In this document: positions 24,082-31,504 of the stretch, piece by piece
Layout of the letters: every line of letters begins with the position of its first letter
Position numbering within the stretch: the stretch's first letter is position 1
Assembly: GCA_030646755.1 (NCBI GenBank)
Contig: JAUSKU010000006.1
Location: 1-34,611, forward strand
Source: Deltaproteobacteria bacterium
GTDB taxonomy: Bacteria; Desulfobacterota; JAENJC01
Length of the DNA stretch: 34,611 nt
Direction of reading: 5' to 3'
Position numbers and translations under genes: made by a program
Notes under the pieces: generated by a model
The model's database searches: none
What the model was told of the DNA's origin: nothing
What the model saw: the letters and a program-made list of their open reading frames with translations, nothing else

Positions 24082-24417
24082 ATGAAGTTATATCTTGATG
24101 ATGAACGCCCCATACCCGATGGGTGGATCGGGACACGATGGCCGGAGGAGGCTATCCGCCTGCTTGAGACTGGGCATGTCACCCATTTGAGCCTGGATCA
24201 CGACCTCGGGGACGACGAGCACGGAACGGGCTATGACGTAATCCTTTGGATTGAGGAGGCCGTGGCAACGCGAGGATTTAGTCCTCCGGGAATAGTTGTC
24301 CATTCCGCCAATTCATCGGCCCGGATAAAGATGGAGCTTGGTATTGAAAGTATAAAGCGGTTATTTGAAAGAATGAAGGAAGAAGAAAAAGATGCGGTTG
24401 GGATAAACAAGTCCTGA
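24082..24417 (+). CDS. Cyclic-phosphate processing receiver-domain protein
   Basis: The 111-residue protein begins KLYLDDERPIPDGWIGTRWP and has HLSLDHDLGDDEHGTGYDVI, which match the cyclic-phosphate processing Receiver (cREC) domain. This is a receiver-like fold in which D-D-E-R and L-D-H-D-L-G supply the acidic and histidine residues. In published genomic surveys these domains are linked to conflict or RNA-processing systems rather than two-component signalling; no biochemical activity is established here. PPGIVVHSANSSARIKM is the third conserved strand. GAGG lies four bases before the ATG. It stands alone, divergent from the WG gene and convergent with the 5'-nucleotidase gene. Confidence 0.85.
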   Translation: MKLYLDDERPIPDGWIGTRWPEEAIRLLETGHVTHLSLDHDLGDDEHGTGYDVILWIEEAVATRGFSPPGIVVHSANSSARIKMELGIESIKRLFERMKEEEKDAVGINKS

Positions 24418-24451
24418 GTTAGGCAAGATTCATAACCGGTTAACCCATAAA

Positions 24452-25435
24452 TCATGTTGTGATCTTTGTTTGCGCATTTGCTGCATGTTTGTTCAGTGGT
24501 GAGTTGCTGCGGTATGGCACTTTTCCAGAAGGAACGACCCTCGATGCCGCTTCAAGGTGTAACTCCTGATCATCAAAAAAGATATGCGGTCTGAACGCCT
24601 TTAATATTTTGGATTTCTCAACGCCCCCTAAGAAAAATACCTCATCAACATAGACTCCCCAAGCCCGAAGGGTCTTGATTACCCTCATTTCCGCCGGGGC
24701 GCTTCTGGCGGTGACAATTGCTATGCGTACCGGTGAAAATTCAACGCTGAAGGGCAGGCGGTCTTGAAGCCGAGAGAGCTTTTTCAACAACGTTGCGTAA
24801 GGGCCTTCCTGCATCGGGATATCTTGGTTAGCGTCTTCGTTTTTGTGAAACCCTTCTAAACCCTCCATTCTGTAAACAAGCTCACTGCTTTCATCGAACA
24901 GTACCGCATCTCCATCAAAAGCGATACGAACCTGTCCCGCCGGCATCTTATCCAAATCGGTTGGTGGTTCCTTAACAATCGCCGCCGCACAGTTTCCCTG
25001 ATCAATGACACGCTGGGCATCTTTTACATTCGTTGTAAGAAAAAGATCAACATCGAACGCATCAAAATAATCGACAACCGATTCCCCACCAGTGAAAGCG
25101 TGCCTTGAGATCTTCAGCTCTCTCTTCCGTATGTTATGCAGCACTCTCAAGCCGGTTTCAGGGCTGTTACGCGACAGAACAACCACTTCAACTAACGGCG
25201 CCGCTCCTTTGGATTGATATTGATTCAGTTTTAAAAGCGCCTCAACCAGAGGCATCCCTGTGCCGTCTTCCAGGGCGTCTGCCTCGCGCTCAAGCATATA
25301 TGTGCGATACTCGGCGATCGCCGTTTCCTTGTCTTCTTTGTACTTGGTGCGGAACACTCTGTCTGCTTCACTTAGATCAAACAAGGCTGTGGCAGAGATC
25401 CCTACGACCAAGGTATCTGATAAGTCAAGAGGCAT
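24452..25435 (-). CDS. 5'-nucleotidase (PF06189-type)
   Basis: The 327-residue protein matches the bacterial 5'-nucleotidase family related to the HAD group: PLDLSDTLVVGISATALFDL, VVLSRNSPETGLRVLHNI, FTGGESVVDYFDAFDVDLFL, RIAFDGDAVLFDESSE and IVTARSAPAEMRVIKTLRAW with HIFFDDQELHL. The D-G-D and F-D-D motifs would hold the metal. Family members remove phosphate from nucleoside monophosphates in the cytosol. The ATG at 25435 has AAGGA seven bases upstream; an ATG at 25441 has none. The stop lies 34 bases from the convergent receiver-domain gene. It could supply or remove nucleotides linked to the accessory neighbours, but this is speculative. Confidence 0.88.
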   Translation of the reverse strand: MPLDLSDTLVVGISATALFDLSEADRVFRTKYKEDKETAIAEYRTYMLEREADALEDGTGMPLVEALLKLNQYQSKGAAPLVEVVVLSRNSPETGLRVLHNIRKRELKISRHAFTGGESVVDYFDAFDVDLFLTTNVKDAQRVIDQGNCAAAIVKEPPTDLDKMPAGQVRIAFDGDAVLFDESSELVYRMEGLEGFHKNEDANQDIPMQEGPYATLLKKLSRLQDRLPFSVEFSPVRIAIVTARSAPAEMRVIKTLRAWGVYVDEVFFLGGVEKSKILKAFRPHIFFDDQELHLEAASRVVPSGKVPYRSNSPLNKHAANAQTKITT

Positions 25436-25465
25436 AAGCATTTCCTTATTGTCTACAGCGCTTTG

Positions 25466-26179
25466 TTAGCCAGCTATCTTGTTGACCCCACCACGTTCCC
25501 ACGCATAGAAGTCGAACAATATTCGAGTTCCGCCATGCTTTTCTGCAAAGCCTTTGATTAATGCTTGGCAAAAGTCATATGTGTTTTGGTTTGCAATATC
25601 GCCCATTGTTGGGTTTCTAATAGGAAGTGCGCCAGATAGGCATTTATTTAGCATAGATAGAATCTTACTATCCAAGGCGCAATAACCAAAATTCAAGATA
25701 CTATTAGCAAGCTTTTCCGGACAATTAGAATTTGAAAGCAGCCATTTCAAATACAGATCAATAAGCTTATACGTATGTGCAAAGCTTAAATCCCTTTCTT
25801 GTTTGGACTCCCAATACTCTTTGATGGACTTGAATAGCTCAGTATGCCATAAATCGAAGCTTGACTGAGTTGAAAATTCTAATTCGTCTTCTTGGAAAAG
25901 TTCACGAGTCTTATTCTGTGCCCATTCTCGGAATACTTCACTTGGTGGTAAATTGTAGCCGATATATGCTCTAAACGTATTGCCCGCAATGCCGAAGGTA
26001 GAGGAGTTCTCATCAAATGTTTTTTTGCGAATCAACTGCCTCAGACCTTCCACTCGTCTCGCAAAATCAACACCAATAGCTTGATCGTAGTATGCTTCCA
26101 TGATTCTCATATGGCTCACGTTGGAAATACCTTCATACTCCCCGCGTGATCTCTGATTTCGTGCTTCCCATCTTGACAT
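25466..26179 (-). CDS. Protein of unknown function next to a nuclease gene
   Basis: The 237-residue protein was not recognised. It is soluble and mostly helical, with no signal or membrane segment. Visible stretches are MEAYYDQAIGVDFARRVEGL, LPPSEVFREWAQNKTRELF, FAHTYKLIDLYLKWLL and GGTRILFDFYAWERGGVNKI. The first codon is an ATG at 26179; AAGGAGG stands 13 bases upstream, rather far, and a TTG at 26218 would add 13 residues. It follows the PD-(D/E)XK gene by about 42 bases on the same strand, so the two are probably co-transcribed. Base composition is low in G+C like the gene before it, unlike the surroundings, a sign of transfer. Confidence 0.75.
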   Translation of the reverse strand: MSRWEARNQRSRGEYEGISNVSHMRIMEAYYDQAIGVDFARRVEGLRQLIRKKTFDENSSTFGIAGNTFRAYIGYNLPPSEVFREWAQNKTRELFQEDELEFSTQSSFDLWHTELFKSIKEYWESKQERDLSFAHTYKLIDLYLKWLLSNSNCPEKLANSILNFGYCALDSKILSMLNKCLSGALPIRNPTMGDIANQNTYDFCQALIKGFAEKHGGTRILFDFYAWERGGVNKIAG

Positions 26180-26221
26180 TGCGCCATGATGACCTCCTTG
26201 AAATAAATTGGTGAGCAAACC

Positions 26222-27358
26222 TTATCTACGGAGCTCTTCCCTCAACTCTGCAAGAGATTTTCTATCACCTTCCCTAATAAAATTATTATCCCCAGCCGCT
26301 CCATAATTCGCATACAACGTTTCATTATCTATTATCACCTTAAGCATTTTGTGTAAGGCCAGGCTGCATATTTTTGCAGTCCCAATATAGGGCAAAGGAT
26401 TTTTAGAAAAGTCAAAATGAGTTTTTGCCCATTTTGGTATTTCAATTTGATTATGGTCGTCTACTGAACTCACTTTGACCACAAAAGAATGGCTGCGCCC
26501 TCTTGTTTTCTCAACAGTGCATTGTACTTCTCTATGTTCTCTACCATTCATATCTCGGAAGTAAAATCTATCGCTCTCTTTAAGTATGCCAGCTTTGAAA
26601 ATTTCAAGCGGATCAATCCTTTTTATATGTTGAGCCTTACTTGCCGCCTCCCCCAGTGCATTTTCTGAAAAGATAATTTCTTCATCGCTTCTTATAAAAC
26701 GCATTACTTTATTTAATGTGATGAAACCAAAGGTCTCCTCTGCTTTTCGAACAATATCAAACATGGTGAAAGATTCTGGCAGCTTCTCTAGAATATTCTT
26801 AAAAGGCCAGTTTTCGTTATTATTTATCTCTGCTTTTTTCATAGTGCTATACAGATCAAAAGAAGGGGCAACCAATGACCCACAAACAATAAACGATGAC
26901 TCTCCTTCAAATTCAATCTCTTGCTTGCGATTCTTCCGATACCAATTAATAATGTAGTCTCCTATTTTATTTTTAAGATCATCGACTTTTTGAAATGTTG
27001 ACATGTAGTCGAGCAACTGTTCTAATCCATTATAGTATGTTGCCTCAACTTTTTTTAATTCACATATCCATATCTCTATATTTTCTTTCAACAGTTTATT
27101 ATTTTTACCGGCAACATCATTACCATCATTTTTATAAACCTTGACTATGACAATATCTGCTCGTCCTTTATTTTTACTACTTAATCCGCTTTCAGGAAGA
27201 CTTTCTTCCTCTCCGATTGGAATAATTGCGTCAACATCAGTGTCTTTGTTTACGATTATTTGAGGATGTCTAAACAAATAATCCCGCATTGAGCTTTCCG
27301 ATGAAAAATCTGCTTTTTCAAATTCATTTTGCCAGCGATGATAATGTAATTGTGCCAT
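26222..27358 (-). CDS. Putative PD-(D/E)XK nuclease, Shedu-like
   Basis: The 378-residue protein has ESSMRDYLFRHPQIIV at 21-36, a helix followed by H-P, which often precedes restriction-type domains. Next comes a nuclease-like core: G-R-A-D68-I-V-I-V, then IWICE100LK102K, then Q114-L-L-D-Y118, which fit D-x(31)-E-x-K with a QxxxY motif. The C-terminal half (IDPLEIFKAGI, FVVKVSSVDD) is unrecognised. The core recalls RecB/Shedu-type defence nucleases, but no domain search was possible. Composition is AT-rich. The ATG at 27358 has GGAGGG about 11 bases upstream. It is followed by the unknown gene and preceded by a GIY-YIG gene on the same strand (137-base gap). Confidence 0.7.
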   Translation of the reverse strand: MAQLHYHRWQNEFEKADFSSESSMRDYLFRHPQIIVNKDTDVDAIIPIGEEESLPESGLSSKNKGRADIVIVKVYKNDGNDVAGKNNKLLKENIEIWICELKKVEATYYNGLEQLLDYMSTFQKVDDLKNKIGDYIINWYRKNRKQEIEFEGESSFIVCGSLVAPSFDLYSTMKKAEINNNENWPFKNILEKLPESFTMFDIVRKAEETFGFITLNKVMRFIRSDEEIIFSENALGEAASKAQHIKRIDPLEIFKAGILKESDRFYFRDMNGREHREVQCTVEKTRGRSHSFVVKVSSVDDHNQIEIPKWAKTHFDFSKNPLPYIGTAKICSLALHKMLKVIIDNETLYANYGAAGDNNFIREGDRKSLAELREELRR

Positions 27359-27495
27359 TCTTAGTAAGCCCTCCCAACACCATAGTTAATTCAACTTTTT
27401 TATGAATAAAAAAATACAAAATCCAAGAGACCCGCAATATAGCATTGAAGTATGTAATTTACCAAGACAAAAGCAGGCTGCCCTTTTGACTCACG

Positions 27496-28008
27496 TTAAA
27501 GGGTTGCGGCCCCTTTTTTCTTCGCGCGCTTTTGCGCAGTCCCACTTGAAGAGGGGGTGGAGTATTCAGAGTATTTTTCGATAACTTTCACAAGACGATC
27601 ATCCGTGAAGTAATCACGCTCATCATTCCATTTTTGATTCTTGCCTTTTGTATTGCACTTTGGAGGTTCGCCGTAAAGCTCCCTAAACGTGAGGATCAGG
27701 CCGACTTCAAGTTTGTGCCATGTCTTCACCGCTTGGCGTGCCGCACACGTGATTATGAAGAACGTCAGCTCTGTAACGCCGTGAAGCTCAAACAACTGCG
27801 ACGCACGCGCGGCTGCACTGCCAGCGATGCGGGAAGCACCTGCCTTTGTTGTTCCAATGTATACGATTTTTGATGTACCGTGGCGGTACTTTAATGCCTT
27901 GTTTGCAATTGCGATATACACGAGACGGTCAGCCTTGAATGCACTGCGGGTGATGGTGATGGCAGCGCGCTTGGAAGTTTGGATCGTAAGCTTCTTATTA
28001 TTGGCCAA
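27496..28008 (-). CDS. GIY-YIG domain protein
   Basis: The 170-residue protein shows the GIY-YIG nuclease pattern: LVYIA (29-33), K-I-V-Y-I-G-T-T-K (47-55), R60 in ASRIAGSA, E101 in HKLEVGLILTF and N119 in PPKCNTKG. The GIY segment is changed to V-Y-I-A, still with the Tyr. The Lys-rich tail (KKKG) may bind nucleic acid. Single-domain proteins of this sort occur in restriction, repair and mobile-element settings. The start is a TTG at 28008 with GGAGG five bases upstream. The stop codon lies inside a CCCTTT/AAAGGG hairpin (27481-27503). It is the first gene of a possible nuclease cluster with the two genes downstream. Confidence 0.72.
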   Translation of the reverse strand: MANNKKLTIQTSKRAAITITRSAFKADRLVYIAIANKALKYRHGTSKIVYIGTTKAGASRIAGSAAARASQLFELHGVTELTFFIITCAARQAVKTWHKLEVGLILTFRELYGEPPKCNTKGKNQKWNDERDYFTDDRLVKVIEKYSEYSTPSSSGTAQKRAKKKGAATL

Positions 28009-28131
28009 AGTGTCCTCCTAATGTGATTATTAGGGCTAATAGTTGCAATGTTTTTTGCAATATACAATTCAGGCGTCCTTATTGTCAACAGGGTTATCGG
28101 ACAAATAGACTGCTGCTTAGGCTATCGTGAA

Positions 28132-29040
28132 TCACTTCCCGAACAGCGTCTTCTCATCCACATCTACCCCCAGCCTCCTCAACTCTTCAACCCTTTGCCT
28201 CCTCCCCTCTGCTTGCCTCTCTTCATATGCAGCATCGCGGACATCCTGCTCAGCTTTTTCAGCGGCCAGCCTTTCTGCTTCGGCCTTTGCCCTCGCCTCT
28301 GCTTCTTCCTTCTTCGCCTCTGCCTCTCGTTGTTCTTTTGCCAGGCGGTCCTCCTTTCTGATTTCATCCCGCAGTTGACTGTCCGTTTTCCCTGCCGACT
28401 CAGGTGCGCCCCTCTTAGCGGCCAGCCTTTCGGACATATACTTCGCCCTTTCAGCGAGTCGCTGTTTCTTCCGCTCCTCTCCCCTCTTCTCAGCGGCGGC
28501 AATCGCTTCCAATCTCTCCTCATATTTAGGCAAGCGACCAGCTTTTTTTACTTCTTCTTCTGTATCTTTCTTTATTGATCGTAATTCTTCATCTATAGCC
28601 AAGGCTTCTTTAGCCGCTTCCTCACGTTCCGCTCTCTCTTTTGCCTGCCTGTCGGCTTCTGCTTTCCTTCTAATCTCATATTCCTCCTGCTGTTTCTTTT
28701 TGAGGGCTTCCGTCTTAGCGCCGTCCGGGTCATATGCAAATACGGCGTTCATGCACGCGTTTTGTGAGGCATCATCGCCTCGATTCTTATAGACAGACTC
28801 TATTGTGGATTTTGCCATGATCTTAGTTGCAGGATCATTTTCTTCCTTAGTCAACTCCGCAAATGCCTCTTCCTGTGTCAGACGAGATTGTTTATAAAAA
28901 AGGATTGTCCTGATGTTGTAGTTCATGAACCGTGCGCAACCCCTTGATATTGCCATTTTCCACGTCACCCTGTCCGCCGCTTCGGAATGCACCGCTAACG
29001 CAAGAAACATGATTACTGTAATTAAAGAACCTCTTTTCAT
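28132..29040 (-). CDS. Exported coiled-coil protein
   Basis: The 302-residue protein has a signal peptide (KRGSLITVIMFLALAVHSEA). It has a folded part with two cysteines (RGCARF and QNACM, about 32 and 94). From about residue 110 to 290 it is a long charged helix of Glu, Lys, Arg and Ala (EERLEAIAAAEKRGEER and RAKAEAERLAAEKAEQ), most likely a coiled coil in the periplasm. It ends LRRLGVDVDEKTLFGK. The family was not recognised. AAGGAGG stands eight bases before the ATG at 29040; a frame extension to 29166 crosses repeat DNA and is rejected. The gene is divergent from the vapB-like gene. Confidence 0.82.
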   Translation of the reverse strand: MKRGSLITVIMFLALAVHSEAADRVTWKMAISRGCARFMNYNIRTILFYKQSRLTQEEAFAELTKEENDPATKIMAKSTIESVYKNRGDDASQNACMNAVFAYDPDGAKTEALKKKQQEEYEIRRKAEADRQAKERAEREEAAKEALAIDEELRSIKKDTEEEVKKAGRLPKYEERLEAIAAAEKRGEERKKQRLAERAKYMSERLAAKRGAPESAGKTDSQLRDEIRKEDRLAKEQREAEAKKEEAEARAKAEAERLAAEKAEQDVRDAAYEERQAEGRRQRVEELRRLGVDVDEKTLFGK

Positions 29041-29112
29041 AATAACTGCCTCCTTAACCTCTATTTGTATTGACCCCCTTAGGGCATTACCTGATAGCAT
29101 CCTACAATCCAT

Positions 29113-29135
29113 GTATGTCATTTCAGGCCACACAA
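29113..29135 (+). repeat. CATTTCAGGCCACA repeat, copy 3
   Basis: TATGTCATTTCAGGCCACAC then AAGA, sharing the core of the copies at 22553 and 23908 on the same strand. It lies just upstream of the vapBC-like operator and promoter. Confidence 0.8.
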
Positions 29136-29142
29136 GAAAAAG

Positions 29143-29195
29143 CCTAATGTCATTAGGTATAAACATTTGACATACTTTCGGAATTGCATTATTTT
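29143..29195 (+). promoter_or_regulatory. vapBC-like promoter and candidate operator
   Basis: TTGACA (29167-29172) and TATTTT (29190-29195) are 17 bases apart. A perfect palindrome CCTAAT-GTC-ATTAGG (29143-29157) lies immediately upstream. ATGTCA (29147-29152) and TGACAT (29168-29173) form a second inverted repeat that covers the -35 box. Such sites are expected for VapB/VapC autoregulation. Confidence 0.65.
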
Positions 29196-29223
29196 AGGAG
29201 TAGATTAAACAAAGGAGGTGAAG

Positions 29224-29430
29224 ATGCTTAAGACCATAGAGGCGTATTATGAAAACGGAAAGATAACCTATAAAGAATCCATGCCCCCCATAAAAAAGGC
29301 TAAACTGTTAATCACTATTCTAGAAGAGGGAGGAGGAATAGGCGCACGGTTGGATAGATTTAAGGGTATATTTAAAAAAAGGGTTGACGGTCTTGAGTAT
29401 CAAAAAAATCTAAGGGGCGAGTGGTCTTAA
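29224..29430 (+). CDS. VapB-like antitoxin (DUF104-like)
   Basis: The 68-residue protein begins LKTIEAYYENGKITYKESMP and continues IKKAKLLITILEEG, similar to short DUF104/ribbon-type antitoxins; the Lys/Arg-rich C terminus (RFKGIFKKRVDG) would hold the toxin. The ATG at 29224 has AAAGGAGGTG seven bases upstream; a GTG at 29218 is unlikely. The stop codon overlaps the vapC-like start (TAATG), so translation is coupled. It neutralises the PIN toxin and may bind the palindromes upstream. The exact antitoxin class is less certain than the pairing. Confidence 0.8.
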   Translation: MLKTIEAYYENGKITYKESMPPIKKAKLLITILEEGGGIGARLDRFKGIFKKRVDGLEYQKNLRGEWS

Positions 29431-29798
29431 TGTCGGGCATCCTTTTAGATACCAATTCGGTGATCTATTTTTTTGACGGAGAAGAAGTTGTCTCTGACTT
29501 GATTTCAAATGCGACAGTCGGAATCTTTATCTCATGCATAACAAAGATTGAACTGCTTTGCTTTGAGACAGACGATAAGGATGCAATAAAAGGCATTAAT
29601 GACTTTTTAAAAGAAATCGAGATACTATATATTGATGATGAGATTATCGACAGAGCAGTAAATTATCGCAAACACCATAAGTTTAAGGTCCCGGATGCTA
29701 TTATTGCGGCAACGGCAGCGGCCAGGGAGCTTACACTTGTCTCAGCGGACAAGGCATTTCAAAAAATATCTGATATAAAGTTAATCAGTCCCCTATGA
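29430..29798 (+). CDS. vapC: VapC-like PIN-domain toxin
   Basis: The 122-residue PIN-domain ribonuclease has LLDTNSVIYFF with the first Asp (D7), CITKIELLCFE with the acidic residue of the second motif, VPDAIIAATA and LTLVSADKAFQ with the third and fourth acidic residues, so the four-carboxylate metal site appears complete. VapC toxins cleave tRNA or rRNA. The ATG at 29430 overlaps the antitoxin stop as TAATG. The pair is complete and probably active; the target RNA cannot be read from the sequence. Confidence 0.88.
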   Translation: MSGILLDTNSVIYFFDGEEVVSDLISNATVGIFISCITKIELLCFETDDKDAIKGINDFLKEIEILYIDDEIIDRAVNYRKHHKFKVPDAIIAATAAARELTLVSADKAFQKISDIKLISPL

Positions 29799-29833
29799 GC
29801 CAAGTATTGTATACTGTTCAATAGCTCTCCGCG

Positions 29834-29850
29834 TTATTTCAGGCCACAGT
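29834..29850 (+). repeat. CATTTCAGGCCACA repeat, copy 4 (short)
   Basis: TTATTTCAGGCCACAGT shares 13 bases (ATTTCAGGCCACA) with the other three copies, same strand, downstream of the vapC-like gene. Confidence 0.55.
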
Positions 29851-29866
29851 TGATTTAAATTTTAAT

Positions 29867-29956
29867 GAACCCCACCCTCGCCTTAATCCTCTCCCTGAGG
29901 GAGAGGAGACAATTTACTCCCTCGCCTTCAAGGGGAGGGTCGGGGTGGGGATGGGT
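29867..29956. repeat. Long palindrome related to 22668-22754
   Basis: ACCCCACCCTCGCC and the matching GGGTCGGGGTGGGGATGGGT ends, with inner CTCTCCCTGAGGGAGAG and TCGCCTTCAAGGGGAGGG parts, resemble 22668-22754. It lies between vapC and the WYL-regulator gene. A longer frame of the WYL gene begins inside it and should be ignored. Confidence 0.75.
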
Positions 29957-29998
29957 AAAAAGGGCATTGATTTACTCACACAAAGGCCGGAGGTGCAA

Positions 29999-31015
29999 AT
30001 GAGAGGCAGCATACTTATAAAGTTTCTCAAGACTATCGAGCTTCTGAGCAAGCCTGAGGGGACCACGATTAAAGAGCTGGAAGAGGAACTCGACGTTGAC
30101 AGGAAGTCTGTTTACCGGGAGATCGCTATCGTTGAGAAGCTTGGCTTTCCTCTGTACCAGGATGAAATACCCTTTGAAAAAAGGAAGAGGTGGAGGCTCG
30201 ACGAGGGCTATCTGAAAAAGCTCCCGAACATGAAGATACCCGACATCAACCTTTCCCTCCCGGAGATAATAGCCCTTTATCTCTTGAGGAGCGAGGGCAG
30301 GATGTACAAAGGGACGGAAATAGAAACAGCCCTTAATACAGCCTTTGGAAAGATGGAGATGTTTGTCCCTAACGGCCTCTACGACAACCTGAAAAAGATC
30401 AAGACCCTCTTCGCCTCTTCATCCAAGTTTGCCAAGGATTATTCAGGGAAGGAAGAGATCATTGAGACCCTTGCAGATGCAATGCTGAAGAACAGTGTCT
30501 GCCGGGTAAAATACCACTCCTTCTATGACGACAGGACCAAGGAATTCGAGATGTGGCCCCTGAACTTTTTCGAGAACGACGGCGGACTTTATCTATACAT
30601 AGGCAAGGAGGGGAGCGGCCAGAGAAGGACACTGGCGGTGGAGAGGATACAGGAGCTGAAGGTCATGAGTTCAACCTTCGAATACCCGAAGGATTTTGAT
30701 CCTGAAGAAACCCTGGAGGCGGCCTTTGACATAGTTTATGACGACCCGATTGAAGCAAAGATATGGTTTTCGGCAGGCCAGGCGAGATACATAAAAGAGC
30801 GCAAGTGGGCCAAAGACCAGAAGATCACGGACCAGCCGGACGGTTCTATAATCCTTGAGATGAAGACTTCGGGCTGGAATGATGTGAAGAGGTGGGTGTT
30901 GTCGTTCGGGGCGGAGGCGGAGGTTCTGGAGCCTGCGAAGTTGAGAAGAGATGTTGTGAATGAGCTTAAATCAGCAGGCAGGAAATATCGCGGCGTACTA
31001 AAAGGCCGTGAGTAG
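29999..31015 (+). CDS. WYL-domain transcriptional regulator
   Basis: The 338-residue protein begins with a winged HTH of the DeoR/YafY type (LIKFLKTIELLSKPEG, TIKELEEELDVDRKSVYREI). The WYL domain lies around 155-235 (CRVKYHSFYDDRTKEFEMWP, LNFFENDGGLYLYIG, RTLAVERIQEL), and a C-terminal WCX part follows (IEAKIWFSAGQARYIKERKW). WYL regulators sense ligands, often nucleic acids, and several control defence loci (for example BrxR and CapW). The ATG at 29999 has GGAGGTG five bases upstream; an earlier in-frame ATG lies in repeat DNA. It faces away from the nuclease cluster but could control it. Confidence 0.9.
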   Translation: MRGSILIKFLKTIELLSKPEGTTIKELEEELDVDRKSVYREIAIVEKLGFPLYQDEIPFEKRKRWRLDEGYLKKLPNMKIPDINLSLPEIIALYLLRSEGRMYKGTEIETALNTAFGKMEMFVPNGLYDNLKKIKTLFASSSKFAKDYSGKEEIIETLADAMLKNSVCRVKYHSFYDDRTKEFEMWPLNFFENDGGLYLYIGKEGSGQRRTLAVERIQELKVMSSTFEYPKDFDPEETLEAAFDIVYDDPIEAKIWFSAGQARYIKERKWAKDQKITDQPDGSIILEMKTSGWNDVKRWVLSFGAEAEVLEPAKLRRDVVNELKSAGRKYRGVLKGRE

Positions 31016-31078
31016 TGAGAATTAAACGTATTATGCAGGATATTTGAGGCGGAAACGGGACATGATGAGGAGTGATGG

Positions 31079-31140
31079 TAATATTCGGGAGAAACCTCAC
31101 CTAATCCCATAATTGAGTATGGAGCCTCCTTAATTCAGGG
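31079..31140 (+). repeat. REP-like repeat, copy 1
   Basis: TAATATTCGGGAGAAACCTC, then CATAATTGAGTATGGAGCC and TCCTTAATTC. It aligns with 31446-31504 in the same orientation. The G-rich start and C-rich end can pair weakly. It lies downstream of the small gene at 31165. Confidence 0.65.
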
Positions 31141-31164
31141 CTGGGCGCCGGATGTAAGCGAAGG

Positions 31165-31410
31165 TTAGTCGGCATTTCCTGAAGGACCGGCAAGAGTTTT
31201 GTATTCTACATTAACTTCGTCCCCATTTTTGGGGCGCTTGCCATTAATGCCGTCTCCGAAACGGATTGTAACGGAACCATCATTTTGCTCAATACCACAG
31301 TATACTTGATCGTCGGGTTTGGCCAAACTAAGGTCATCAACACGTTGCCATGGTTCTCCGTTCACAGTAAGTTTCAATACATTCGAGCTACGTGTATTTT
31401 CCATATCCAT
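31165..31410 (-). CDS. Small protein resembling a baseplate-J-like segment
   Basis: The 81-residue protein reads NVLKLTVNGEPWQRVDDLSL, then SVTIRFGDGINGKRPKNGDE and YKTLAGPSGNAD. The pattern V-N-G-x-x-W-x-x-V-D-x-L...F-G-D-G-x-x-G-x-x-P-x-x-G...Y-x-x-x-x-G-x-x-G-N is seen as a short segment in baseplate-type proteins of phage tails and contractile injection systems, where it is part of a much larger protein. Here it stands alone, with GGAGAGG upstream of the ATG, so it may be a free-standing gene or a fragment. No other tail gene was seen. A copy of a REP-like repeat lies on each side. Confidence 0.65.
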   Translation of the reverse strand: MDMENTRSSNVLKLTVNGEPWQRVDDLSLAKPDDQVYCGIEQNDGSVTIRFGDGINGKRPKNGDEVNVEYKTLAGPSGNAD

Positions 31411-31445
31411 TCCTCTCCTCTCAAATCTGCATTTAGTTTAATATT

Positions 31446-31504
31446 GTAATTCGGGGGACACGTTACTTAATTCCACAATTGAGTATGTTGTCCCCTTAAT
31501 TCTG
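31446..31504 (+). repeat. REP-like repeat, copy 2
   Basis: GTAATTCGGGGGACACGTTA, ACAATTGAGTATGTTGTCCC and CTTAATTCTG; GGGGACA (31454-31460) and TGTCCCC (31489-31495) are perfect arms of a hairpin. It aligns with 31079-31140. The last nine bases overlap the 3' end of the cupin gene. The GGGGACA-type palindrome recalls REP elements mobilised by Y1-type (RAYT) transposases; no transposase gene is in the window. Confidence 0.75.

Noticed and set aside
29041..29166. Extension of the coiled-coil gene to 29166
   Set aside because: It crosses repeat copy 3, and the ATG at 29040 has a good RBS and a signal peptide.
22553..29850. The four ATTTCAGGCCACA copies as a CRISPR array
   Set aside because: Spacing is 0.7-5 kb with genes between, and no cas genes are present.
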